A stretch of DNA of 64,000 nucleotides from G963677485 sp942492855 (lineage in GTDB: Bacteria; Armatimonadota; HRBIN16). Shown here piece by piece: positions 28,000 through 35,594 of this stretch. The notes under the pieces were generated by a model. It saw nothing but the letters and a program-made list of their open reading frames with translations, ran no database searches and was not told where the DNA came from. Both the position numbers and the translations under genes were made by a program. Every line of letters starts with the position of its first letter. The first letter of the stretch is position 1. The stretch spans positions 1,054,001-1,118,000 of the forward strand of contig OW818647.1 of NCBI GenBank assembly GCA_942492855.1. The letters run 5' to 3'.

Positions 28000-28019
28000 G
28001 TCCATTTCGGAGGTCATCC

Positions 28020-28934
28020 GTGTCTTCGGACGTGCCCGATATCATGCAGACTGAATACTTCCCCACAGCCGATGCCGATTATGAGCCCTTGGTGCACGAG
28101 CATTCGGGTCTTGGACCTGTGGCACTTGAGCCCGTGGCACTTGAACCTGTGGCTCTGGGGGCTGCTCTGCTTGAGGTCGGGCTATGGATCAGCCGCACCA
28201 ACGGCCTGCCCGCCCCCGCGGGTCTGCACAAGTCGATGGCTATTCTGCAGGATTACATAGACATGGATGGCCCCACACTGCGCCGGCTGGAGATATTCGG
28301 GCAGGCCTTGCTGGCCACCCGGCCTGAGATCGACCATGTGGCCCGCCGCGTCAGCCGCCTGGTGGAAGCAGGGCATCAGCAGTTAGTGGTCAAGTACGTC
28401 CGCCGGATCTCTTCCTCGCAACAGTGGCGCAGTGCCAGCATAAGGGCTCCGAAGCAGTCCGTGCATGTGCCGGTGACACTGGTCAAGGCCACAGGAATCG
28501 CATGGCAGGGTGAGGCGATACCGCAAGAGCCGATCGTGCCCAAGGCTCCGCCTAAGCCGCAGATACACATCGACTTTGCCCGCCTGGACGAGTTGAAGCA
28601 GCAGACCTCCGAGGTTCAGAGCTTGCTGGCCCAGCATTTGGATTCGGAGCACATAGATCACCATACACCATCAGTGCCAACCCCGGTTATTGAGCCAGCC
28701 GCTACCGCACCTATCGAGCCCACAGGGCTGGTCGCCCAAGCGGTGAGTGCCCTCAAGGCGCAGCCGCTGTGGAGTGCTTCGGAGATGGCGGCGCTGGCAC
28801 GCCAGTTGGGCGTGTTCCCCGGTAAGCTGGTGGAGAGTGTGAACGCCTGGAGCAACGAGCTGTATGATGACGACTTTATATATGATGATGACCCCTACGA
28901 GATACAATTGGGGCTATTAGCGGAAGGAGCCTGA
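28020..28934 (+). CDS. TerB-C domain protein, first gene of a putative defence module
   Basis: 304 residues. The C-terminal ~70 residues match the TerB-C pattern: a Trp-containing LWSASEMAALARQLGV segment (about 247-262), then a helix and an acidic D-D-D-F-I-Y-D-D-D-P-Y-E-I end. The N-terminal half is helical (LWISRTNGLPAPAGLHKSM, then LEIFGQALLATRPEIDHVA) and resembles the helical region preceding TerB-C in longer proteins; the full TerB_N and TerB domains are missing or shortened. A proline-rich linker (about 160-235) joins the two. GTG start with GGAGGT seven bases upstream. It is followed after one base by an ATPase and then a helicase, the usual companions of TerB-C proteins. No other function can be assigned; a structural/adaptor role is inferred. 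Confidence 0.6.
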   Translation: MSSDVPDIMQTEYFPTADADYEPLVHEHSGLGPVALEPVALEPVALGAALLEVGLWISRTNGLPAPAGLHKSMAILQDYIDMDGPTLRRLEIFGQALLATRPEIDHVARRVSRLVEAGHQQLVVKYVRRISSSQQWRSASIRAPKQSVHVPVTLVKATGIAWQGEAIPQEPIVPKAPPKPQIHIDFARLDELKQQTSEVQSLLAQHLDSEHIDHHTPSVPTPVIEPAATAPIEPTGLVAQAVSALKAQPLWSASEMAALARQLGVFPGKLVESVNAWSNELYDDDFIYDDDPYEIQLGLLAEGA

Positions 28935-28935
28935 T

Positions 28936-30249
28936 ATGCCACCAGCCATCAAAACACGCGAACGAGAGGCCATTCTGCAGTCACTACGGGCTGGGGTGGT
29001 TCCGCGCGTCGGTCTGCACCATATACAGGTGGGCCGTCTGCTGGAGGTTCGTGCGGTGATGACCGATCTGGAGCGTGTGCAGCAGGGTGCTGCCGCGGTG
29101 AGGTTCATCATTGGGCGTTTCGGGGCTGGCAAGAGTTTCTTCCTGAACCTGGTGCGAACCGTGGCACTGGAGATGAAGTTCGTGGTGGCGCAAGCCGACA
29201 TCACCCCAGACCGTCGTCTGCACGCCGGTAACGGCCAAGCGCGCGGGCTGTATGCTCAGCTCATGGCCGGGCTCTGCGCGGGCAGCCGCCGCGATGGCGG
29301 GGCTCTGGCCAGTGTGGTGGAATGCTTCGTCTCAGATATCCACTTTACGCTTACGCAGTCTGGCGCAGATGAGTCTCTGCTTCCCCAGAAGATCGCGCAG
29401 GCACTCCGCCCATTGCAGCAGCTTGTCAGCGGTTATGACTTTTCCACTGCGATATCACGGTATGCCGAGGGATTCCTAAAAGGCAACGATGAGTTGATGC
29501 AGTCGGCACTGCGATGGTTACGCGCCGAATACAGCACCAAAACAGAGGCGCGCGCCGACCTGGGCGTGCGCAGCATCATCGACGATGACAACATCTATGA
29601 GTATCTGAAGCTGTTCAGTGCGTTTGTCCGGCTGGCAGGATACAGCGGACTGGTAGTAAACCTGGACGAGATGGGGGTGCTCTCCCACCGCTTGAACAAC
29701 TCACAGGCGCGTAACGCGAACTATGAGATGATACTGCGGATGTTGAACGACTGTCTGCAGGGCGCGGTGAGCGGGTTGATGTTCCTGTTCGCCGGCACCG
29801 ATGCCTTCTTGGATGACAGGCGCCGAGGGCTGGCCAGCTATGAGGCACTCAGCAGCCGTCTGGCCGACAACAGCTTCGCGGGCGATGGGCTGACCGACCT
29901 CAGCGGGCCGGTGATACGGCTGCCCAACCTCACCCCGGAGGACATGTATCTGCTGCTGCGCAACATCCGGCACGTATACGCCTCTGGTGACGAGAGCCGG
30001 TATCTGGTGCCGGACGAGGCACTCGCCGCCTACCTCAACCACTGCGCATCCCAGTTGGGAGCCGAGTTCTACCACACGCCCCGCGACGCGGTGAAAGGCT
30101 TCATCGGGCTGTTGTCGGTGCTGGAGCAAAACCCTGGCTCAGATTGGCAGAGCCTATTGGGCAGTGTCAGTCTGGAGCCGATGCCCATCGATGAGCCGCA
30201 GGCTCTGACCGAAGACATGGATAACTCCCTTACCAGCTTCCGGCTGTAG
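28936..30249 (+). CDS. BrxC/BrxD-type P-loop ATPase (DUF2791)
   Basis: 437 residues. The N-terminal REREAILQSLRAGVVPRVGL is the DUF2791 opening; Walker A GRFGAGKSFFL with K66; Walker B VVNLDEMGVL with D244-E245; a later FAGTDAFLDDRRRG segment. This family includes the BREX ATPases BrxC and BrxD and the ATPases of smaller helicase-linked modules. Likely DNA-associated AAA+-like ATPase coupling recognition to the helicase encoded six bases downstream. ATG at 28936 with GGAAGGAG upstream. No pglZ, methylase or pglX is nearby, so this is not a complete BREX locus. Confidence 0.8.
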   Translation: MPPAIKTREREAILQSLRAGVVPRVGLHHIQVGRLLEVRAVMTDLERVQQGAAAVRFIIGRFGAGKSFFLNLVRTVALEMKFVVAQADITPDRRLHAGNGQARGLYAQLMAGLCAGSRRDGGALASVVECFVSDIHFTLTQSGADESLLPQKIAQALRPLQQLVSGYDFSTAISRYAEGFLKGNDELMQSALRWLRAEYSTKTEARADLGVRSIIDDDNIYEYLKLFSAFVRLAGYSGLVVNLDEMGVLSHRLNNSQARNANYEMILRMLNDCLQGAVSGLMFLFAGTDAFLDDRRRGLASYEALSSRLADNSFAGDGLTDLSGPVIRLPNLTPEDMYLLLRNIRHVYASGDESRYLVPDEALAAYLNHCASQLGAEFYHTPRDAVKGFIGLLSVLEQNPGSDWQSLLGSVSLEPMPIDEPQALTEDMDNSLTSFRL

Positions 30250-30255
30250 CCACAG

Positions 30256-32475
30256 ATGAGTAATGCCTACGCGCGTCTGAATGTACCGCTACAGCGTCGG
30301 CTGCGGTTGATGGGCTGGACTCACCTAAAACCCATCCAAGTGCAGGCGATCCACGCCGTACTGGACGGCGACAGCGACATCCTCATCACCGCCCAGACAG
30401 CAGCAGGCAAGACCGAAGCGGCGTTCCTGCCCATCCTCTCAGCAAGCTGGGAGAGCCTGCAGGGGGCGGTCACCGTGATGTATGTGGGCCCCTTGAAGGC
30501 ACTCATCAACGACCAGTTCCGCCGGTTGGAAGACCTGTGTAAGCAAGAAGACATACCTGTCACCCGCTGGCACGGCGATGTGGACTACCAACGCAAGAAG
30601 CGGTTGATGCAGCACCCGTCGGGTGTACTGCTCATCACCCCCGAGTCGCTGGAAGGTATGTTTGTGAACCACCCAGAGCGGCTGGCCCCCCTGTTTTCCG
30701 CACTGCAGTTTGTGGTCATCGATGAGCTGCACGCTTTCCTGGGCGATGAGCGCGGGATACACCTGCGCAGTCTGCTGCACCGAATACAATCGGTCGCCAA
30801 ACAGCGTGTCCGACTGGTGGGGCTTTCCGCCACCATCGGTGCGCTGATGCCCGCCAAGGAGTTCATGAACCCCGATTTTCCAGAAACCGTCACTGTGGTG
30901 CAGGACGACACCCGCAAGGAAGTTCAGATGGCGGTGCATGGCTATCTGCGCAAGAACCTTCATCATGGTGACATCCGCCCCACTCCAGACGAAGATAAGG
31001 AAGAGACCCCTGAGGAATCGGCAACGGCGAGCGAACTGGGCACCGCCCGCCAGATGATCCGCTTTTTCGAAGGCCGCACAGGGTTGGTGTTTTTCAACAG
31101 CCGCGGTGAGCTCGAATTCTACGCCGACCTGTGCAACCGCGTGCTGGAGCATTTGGGTCGGCCGCCTCGCTTTCATACCCATCACGGATCGCTGGCCAAG
31201 GCGGAGCGCGAACAGACCGAGGAAGCTCTACGTGACCAGCACCGCGTAGTGGCCTTCTGCACCAGCACGCTGGAGCTGGGTATAGACGTGGGCAACTGCT
31301 CCGCAGTGGGGCAGGTGCGCGCGCCGTGGACCGTCAGCGAGATGCGCCAGCGTCTTGGCCGCAGCGGCCGGCATGACGGCGAAGCCAGCGTGATGGAGCT
31401 GTACATCTCACAGAACGAACCCTCTGAACGAAGCGACCTCGTGGACCACCTTTTCCCTGACCTGCTCCAATCCATTGCCATGGTGGAGCTGATGCGGCAG
31501 GGCTGGTGCGAACCGCCACAGGAGGGCATCTGGCATGGCAGCACACTGCTGCACCAAACCCTCAGCCTGGTGGCACAGTATGGAGGGGCCAGTGCTCCGG
31601 TTCTGGTGAACACCCTGCTCAGCCACGGGGCGTTTCGCAACATCCCGCAGGGGCAATACCTGGAGCTTCTCAAAGCGATGGCCGGACATGACCTCATTGA
31701 GCAAACACCAGAAGGGTTGATTATCCTGGGTCTCAAAGGGGAGCATATGGTGCGGCATCACGACTTCTACGCGGCTTTTGCCTCGCCGAAGGAGCTGAAG
31801 GTGATCTCGCAGGGACGGCTGATTGGCACCATCACCGCGGTTCCCGATGTGGGGGCCAGCAGATACTTGATCCTTGCGGGGAAACGCTGGCGGATTCTTG
31901 AGGTCAACCTGGAGCGCGACGAGATCATCGTGCGGCCTTCGCCCGCCGGCCGTGTCCCGCTGTTCACCGGCACCGGTGGACCCAACATCCATCAGCTTGT
32001 GCGTGACCAGATGATGAAGCTGCTGATGGAGGGTGGGGAGCTTCCATATATGGACGCCACAGCGCAGCGCATGCTGGAGGACGCACGTCACGCGGCCCTG
32101 GAGGCCAACCTTGGCTACCGGCGGTTGGTAGAGGGTGGTGACTGTGTCACGCTGTTCACGTGGTGCAGCTCTGTGATCCATCGGTCACTGCTGGGTTGTG
32201 CATTGTTGAAGGGCATGGATGTGCTAGATAGGGATATCGCGCTGGTGTTCCGAAAGCATGACCGCGGCGAAGTGCTCTCCTTGCTGCGCTGGATCAGCGA
32301 GGCACCCCCATCTGTGGAGGAGCTGGCAGCGGCATTCCCCGTGATGGCGATTGAGAAGTTCGACCGCTTGCTGCCCGTGGGTCTGCTGGCCCGTTGTTTT
32401 GGCAGCAAGTATCTGGACCCCGCCGGGTGCGTGAGCCTGGCTTCACAGCTTCTATCAACTGAGCTGAAGCTGTAG
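30256..32475 (+). CDS. Lhr-/BrxHI-like DEAD/DEAH superfamily II helicase
   Basis: 739 residues. Motif I AQTAAGKTEA with K52, motif II DELH (156-159), motif III LSATIG, motif IV/V STLELGIDVGNC, motif VI QRLGRSGRHDG. The C-terminal ~300 residues extend beyond the two RecA domains and resemble the Lhr/BrxHI winged-helix and extra domains, shortened relative to Lhr proper. 3'-5' ATP-driven DNA or RNA:DNA unwinding is the family activity. Third gene of the three-gene unit, six bases after the ATPase. In BREX type 2 a similar helicase (BrxHI) is next to BrxD; here the pair stands alone with a TerB-C protein. Confidence 0.88.
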   Translation: MSNAYARLNVPLQRRLRLMGWTHLKPIQVQAIHAVLDGDSDILITAQTAAGKTEAAFLPILSASWESLQGAVTVMYVGPLKALINDQFRRLEDLCKQEDIPVTRWHGDVDYQRKKRLMQHPSGVLLITPESLEGMFVNHPERLAPLFSALQFVVIDELHAFLGDERGIHLRSLLHRIQSVAKQRVRLVGLSATIGALMPAKEFMNPDFPETVTVVQDDTRKEVQMAVHGYLRKNLHHGDIRPTPDEDKEETPEESATASELGTARQMIRFFEGRTGLVFFNSRGELEFYADLCNRVLEHLGRPPRFHTHHGSLAKAEREQTEEALRDQHRVVAFCTSTLELGIDVGNCSAVGQVRAPWTVSEMRQRLGRSGRHDGEASVMELYISQNEPSERSDLVDHLFPDLLQSIAMVELMRQGWCEPPQEGIWHGSTLLHQTLSLVAQYGGASAPVLVNTLLSHGAFRNIPQGQYLELLKAMAGHDLIEQTPEGLIILGLKGEHMVRHHDFYAAFASPKELKVISQGRLIGTITAVPDVGASRYLILAGKRWRILEVNLERDEIIVRPSPAGRVPLFTGTGGPNIHQLVRDQMMKLLMEGGELPYMDATAQRMLEDARHAALEANLGYRRLVEGGDCVTLFTWCSSVIHRSLLGCALLKGMDVLDRDIALVFRKHDRGEVLSLLRWISEAPPSVEELAAAFPVMAIEKFDRLLPVGLLARCFGSKYLDPAGCVSLASQLLSTELKL

Positions 32476-32490
32476 CCCTCTTGAGACTAT

Positions 32491-32681
32491 GTAACTACTC
32501 AGCTCTGTCATTGGTCATTTGTAGTGACCGGTGGGTGATATGGTCATCCCTGCGATCTACAACACCGGCACTTGGCGACGGGTTCGGCTATACGCCAGAC
32601 CGGCGCGGTCTATAGCCTTCTGCATTTGCTAGCGTACTGACAGACCGCCCCGGACATAGAAATATAAGGATGAGTAGTTAC
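32491..32681. mobile_element. Short element with the same terminal repeats but a different core
   Basis: 191 bp bounded by GTAACTACTCAGCT (32491-32504) and GGATGAGTAGTTAC (32668-32681), the same ends as the cloverleaf MITEs. Its core lacks the cloverleaf palindromes and instead carries GACCGGCGCGGTC and GACCGCCCCGG motifs. It is separated from MITE copy 4 by exactly eight bases (AAAATATT), the target-duplication length, as if two related elements inserted side by side. Lies right after the helicase gene. Confidence 0.6.
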
Positions 32682-32689
32682 AAAATATT

Positions 32690-33058
32690 GTATCTACTCA
32701 TTCATCAGATTATATTGCCAAGTGTCTGTTCAGCGTAGGCGCATCACCTTCATGCATCCCTCCGGGCACCCACGAAGTGGGTAAGATTCTTATAGCCAGG
32801 GGTGAGCGAAGCGACACCCCTGGAAAACAGCGCATCATTTCTACCCCGAAGTGGGTCGCACCTATTCGCGGCAGCCGTTTTATCAAGCACTATATCCGAC
32901 CCACTTCGGGGTAGACGGTTTTCGGTTGCCCTCCACGGGTTACGCTGGCGCTTACCCGTGGCTATAAGAATCTTACCCACTTCGTGGGTGCCGGAAGCTC
33001 CAGCAGCATTACCGATCGTGGACAGATGCACGATCATCGCCCATGGCTGAGTAGTTAC
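32690..33058. mobile_element. Cloverleaf MITE, copy 4
   Basis: 369 bp; ends GTATCTACTCATTC (32690-32703) and GGCTGAGTAGTTAC (33045-33058). The outer palindrome is a perfect 32-bp inverted repeat (32766-32797 with 32960-32991). It encloses hairpins CCAGGGGT..ACCCCTGG, an 18-bp stem (32841-32858 with 32897-32914) and CCACGGGT..ACCCGTGG. Orientation as copy 1. The octamers on either side (AAAATATT and ACGCTATA) agree at only 4 of 8 positions. It fills the gap between the convergent helicase and DnaJ-protein genes. Confidence 0.88.
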
Positions 33059-33061
33059 ACG

Positions 33062-34186
33062 CTATACCGACTGCCGGATGGCATCTCCAATGGCCCATCC
33101 GCAGATGCTGGTGAACCATCCCAGGCTGCAGCCGATCCACAGAAACTGAACCAGCTCCGTGGCCTGCGACCGTATGGAGGTTAACTGCGGCTGAACCGTC
33201 AACACAAAGCAGCATACGATGGATATCACCACCAAGCCAAGTGTCAGCAGCTTCGTCTCATAACGCCTGAGGGCGATGCCCAGATAGAAAAAAGCCACCG
33301 CCAGAATGGGGAAGGCGATGCTGCCCAGCAGCATGATAATACCGCCGCCAGGGACTCCGGGCGACCGGCCGCGGTTGAGTTGTGGCCACCAAATCTCGGA
33401 ACTGAGGCGGCTGAGCTGCCCGCTCAAGCTCAGGGTCAGGCCTGCGATCACACACGCCGCTGCGATGGCGCTAAACACTTTAATTCCGATGTCACCCCTG
33501 ATCAGCGTGTCCGTGCCCTGATACCCGAATATCATGGGTGAGAACACCGCCGTCCCAACCGTAGCCCATCCGATGCCCATGCCCAAAGCGCGCAGGATGC
33601 GGGGGATGAGTACCATCACCTGCGCTGCCCCCATTGAGGGCCGGCTTTCTATCGTGCTGTTATACTTCCGTTGCAAACTGGGGTTTTGAGGGGCGTATTG
33701 CACCGCCATGCTGTAGAGTTGAGCGGCTTGGTCGCGTTGGCCGCGAGCCAGGGCCACGTCCGCGCGGATTTCGTAGGCCTGGGCGTTGCGGCTGTCGATA
33801 GCGTTGCAGCGTTCCGCTTGCTCAGTCGCCCGCTTGTAGTCACCTTTAGCCAGCGCGATGCGTGCTTCATGCAGAAACTGGCTGGCTTTACGGGCACTCT
33901 CTTCTTTTGGATTGGACTTGCGCTGCGAGGCGGTTCTGATGTCCCCTGCGCCGCGTTTGTTCTGTTCGTTCAAAGCGATGAGGTCGTCATACTCACGACG
34001 TTTGACCGGGTCACCGATGACCGTGTGCGCCTCGGTGATCTCCTGGAATAGTCGCAAGGTTTTATTACCCGCCACGTCGGGGTGGTACCGGCGAGCGAGC
34101 TCACGGTACGACCGGCGTATCTCTTCATGTGTGGCCGTCGGCTTTACGCCCAGCACAGAGTAATAGTCGCGTAGTGGTATTCTCAT
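33062..34186 (-). CDS. J-domain protein with TPR-like middle and membrane C-terminus
   Basis: 374 residues. Residues 7-68 form a J domain: DYYSVLGVKPTATHEEIRRS, then YRELARRYHPDVAG with the HPD motif, then REYDDL. Residues about 95-170 contain TPR-like helices (ARIALAKGDYKRATEQAERC, then AYEIRADVALARGQRDQAAQ). From about 190 on are five hydrophobic segments, so the J domain is tethered to the membrane. It would recruit DnaK to a membrane substrate. Starts ten bases after the PilC-like gene ends, in the same transcription unit. Not a DnaJ orthologue: it lacks G/F and zinc-finger regions. Confidence 0.85.
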   Translation of the reverse strand: MRIPLRDYYSVLGVKPTATHEEIRRSYRELARRYHPDVAGNKTLRLFQEITEAHTVIGDPVKRREYDDLIALNEQNKRGAGDIRTASQRKSNPKEESARKASQFLHEARIALAKGDYKRATEQAERCNAIDSRNAQAYEIRADVALARGQRDQAAQLYSMAVQYAPQNPSLQRKYNSTIESRPSMGAAQVMVLIPRILRALGMGIGWATVGTAVFSPMIFGYQGTDTLIRGDIGIKVFSAIAAACVIAGLTLSLSGQLSRLSSEIWWPQLNRGRSPGVPGGGIIMLLGSIAFPILAVAFFYLGIALRRYETKLLTLGLVVISIVCCFVLTVQPQLTSIRSQATELVQFLWIGCSLGWFTSICGWAIGDAIRQSV

Positions 34187-34195
34187 AATTTCATT

Positions 34196-35413
34196 CTACG
34201 GCTCAATACCATTCATCTGGTTTAGATACCCGTCCTTCACGCCGATCGCCATTTTTAGGATCATGGTGACAATAATAGACATCGCGAACAGCAGACCTAG
34301 TAAGCCTGTGACGATGATCACACGCCGCACGGCGTTTCTGTGGATGTCGTCCAGCATGGCCGACATCCTGGCGAGGCTATCGTCGACTTTCCCACTGGTT
34401 TCCGCGATCATCATCTGCGACGTGACCGAAACCGGCATAATGCCACTGGCGAGCAGCGCGGCGGCCAGAGTTCCTCCGTTTCGCACAGTGTCGATATGTG
34501 GAGACACACGTCTTGTGATGACTGTCTGCCCAGACGACTGGCATGCGTACTCTAAACACTGTGCCGGTGGCAGCCCCGCTCGGTAAAGCGAGCCCAGCGC
34601 GCGTAAAAACCTGCTTTGCGCCCCACTCCGCTCCATGGCGCTGTAGACGGGCGTGTTCCAAGAGATGTTGTCCAAGGCGTTTTTGATGGCCGGAACGGTG
34701 TGACTGAAGCGTTTGAGTAATATGACGATTGTTGCGATCGCCAGTAACGCCAGTCCGGTGAATATGGAACTCATGAAGGCTGTTCTGGTTCCATTGAATA
34801 TGGTTGGGTCTATGTCTATAGAATGGCCTAAAAAAGTCAACACAATATACGGAAATGCGGGTACAAGTAAAGCACAGACCAGTATAATCACGGGGTATAC
34901 TAGTTCCGTGATAGTCTGTCGCCTGGCTGTGACGATGGTGGCTAGCCATTGGTTGCATTCGGCGGCCAGCTCCGGCACTCTGCCTGAGATATCTCCCGCA
35001 CGCATCAGGGCGGGGCATGGAGGCGTGAAACGGCTCTCGAACCGGTCCATTTGCTGGCTAAGGCTCTCACCTTTGGCAATGGCATCCCTCATCTGCTGCG
35101 CCATCTGGCGCAGGGCACCGCCGGCCTGTGTGGCGAGCATGTCCAACGATGCAGCGAGGGTAATGCCGGCAGCCTGGGTCTGTTGCAAAGTAGTAAAAAA
35201 CAGCATCTGCTGGCCCAGGCTTAGCGGGACACCGCGGTACTCGGTTGTTCTGGTAGGTGCTGGTGCGGTCGCCGTTGTCTGCAGGGTGACATTCAGGGGC
35301 TGAAGGTTTTGCTGCCTGAGTTGCAGGATGGCATCCCCGCGTGTGGGGGCGTCGACAGAACCAGTTTTTAACTGCTTTTCTGTGTCCAGGGCTCGGTATG
35401 TAAATTGGGGCAT
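34196..35413 (-). CDS. Type II secretion/type IV pilus inner-membrane protein (GspF/PilC family)
   Basis: 405 residues. Starts FTYRALDTEKQLKTGSV, as PilC/GspF proteins do. Two T2SSF domains: residues about 65-185 (GQQMLFFTTLQQTQAAGITL) and 265-390 (RSGAQSRFLRALGSLYRAGL), each followed by hydrophobic segments (about 165-190, 215-240, 375-400). It forms the cytoplasmic-membrane platform of the pilus or secretion machine. The ATG at 35413 has AGGGATGA upstream; the ATG six codons earlier has none. No other pilus genes lie nearby, so it may function with genes elsewhere or with the J-domain protein encoded downstream. Confidence 0.88.
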   Translation of the reverse strand: MPQFTYRALDTEKQLKTGSVDAPTRGDAILQLRQQNLQPLNVTLQTTATAPAPTRTTEYRGVPLSLGQQMLFFTTLQQTQAAGITLAASLDMLATQAGGALRQMAQQMRDAIAKGESLSQQMDRFESRFTPPCPALMRAGDISGRVPELAAECNQWLATIVTARRQTITELVYPVIILVCALLVPAFPYIVLTFLGHSIDIDPTIFNGTRTAFMSSIFTGLALLAIATIVILLKRFSHTVPAIKNALDNISWNTPVYSAMERSGAQSRFLRALGSLYRAGLPPAQCLEYACQSSGQTVITRRVSPHIDTVRNGGTLAAALLASGIMPVSVTSQMMIAETSGKVDDSLARMSAMLDDIHRNAVRRVIIVTGLLGLLFAMSIIVTMILKMAIGVKDGYLNQMNGIEP

Positions 35414-35594
35414 TTGTTCATCCCTATGCAAATCGGGGCATCACTCATTACAATGGGTGTATTGGTGCAATGCTCCGTAGAACACGTTCACGGATTCGGT
35501 TAGAAATCTGTTAGATAATAGATATAGTATAGATGGACTTGGCCGTCAATGCGAATAACACCACGCAAGTGCGGTCAGGGAAGGCAGGAATAAT

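Noticed and set aside
28020..32475. A complete BREX type 2 locus
   Set aside because: Only BrxD-type ATPase and BrxHI-like helicase relatives are present; PglW, PglX, PglY and PglZ are missing on both sides.
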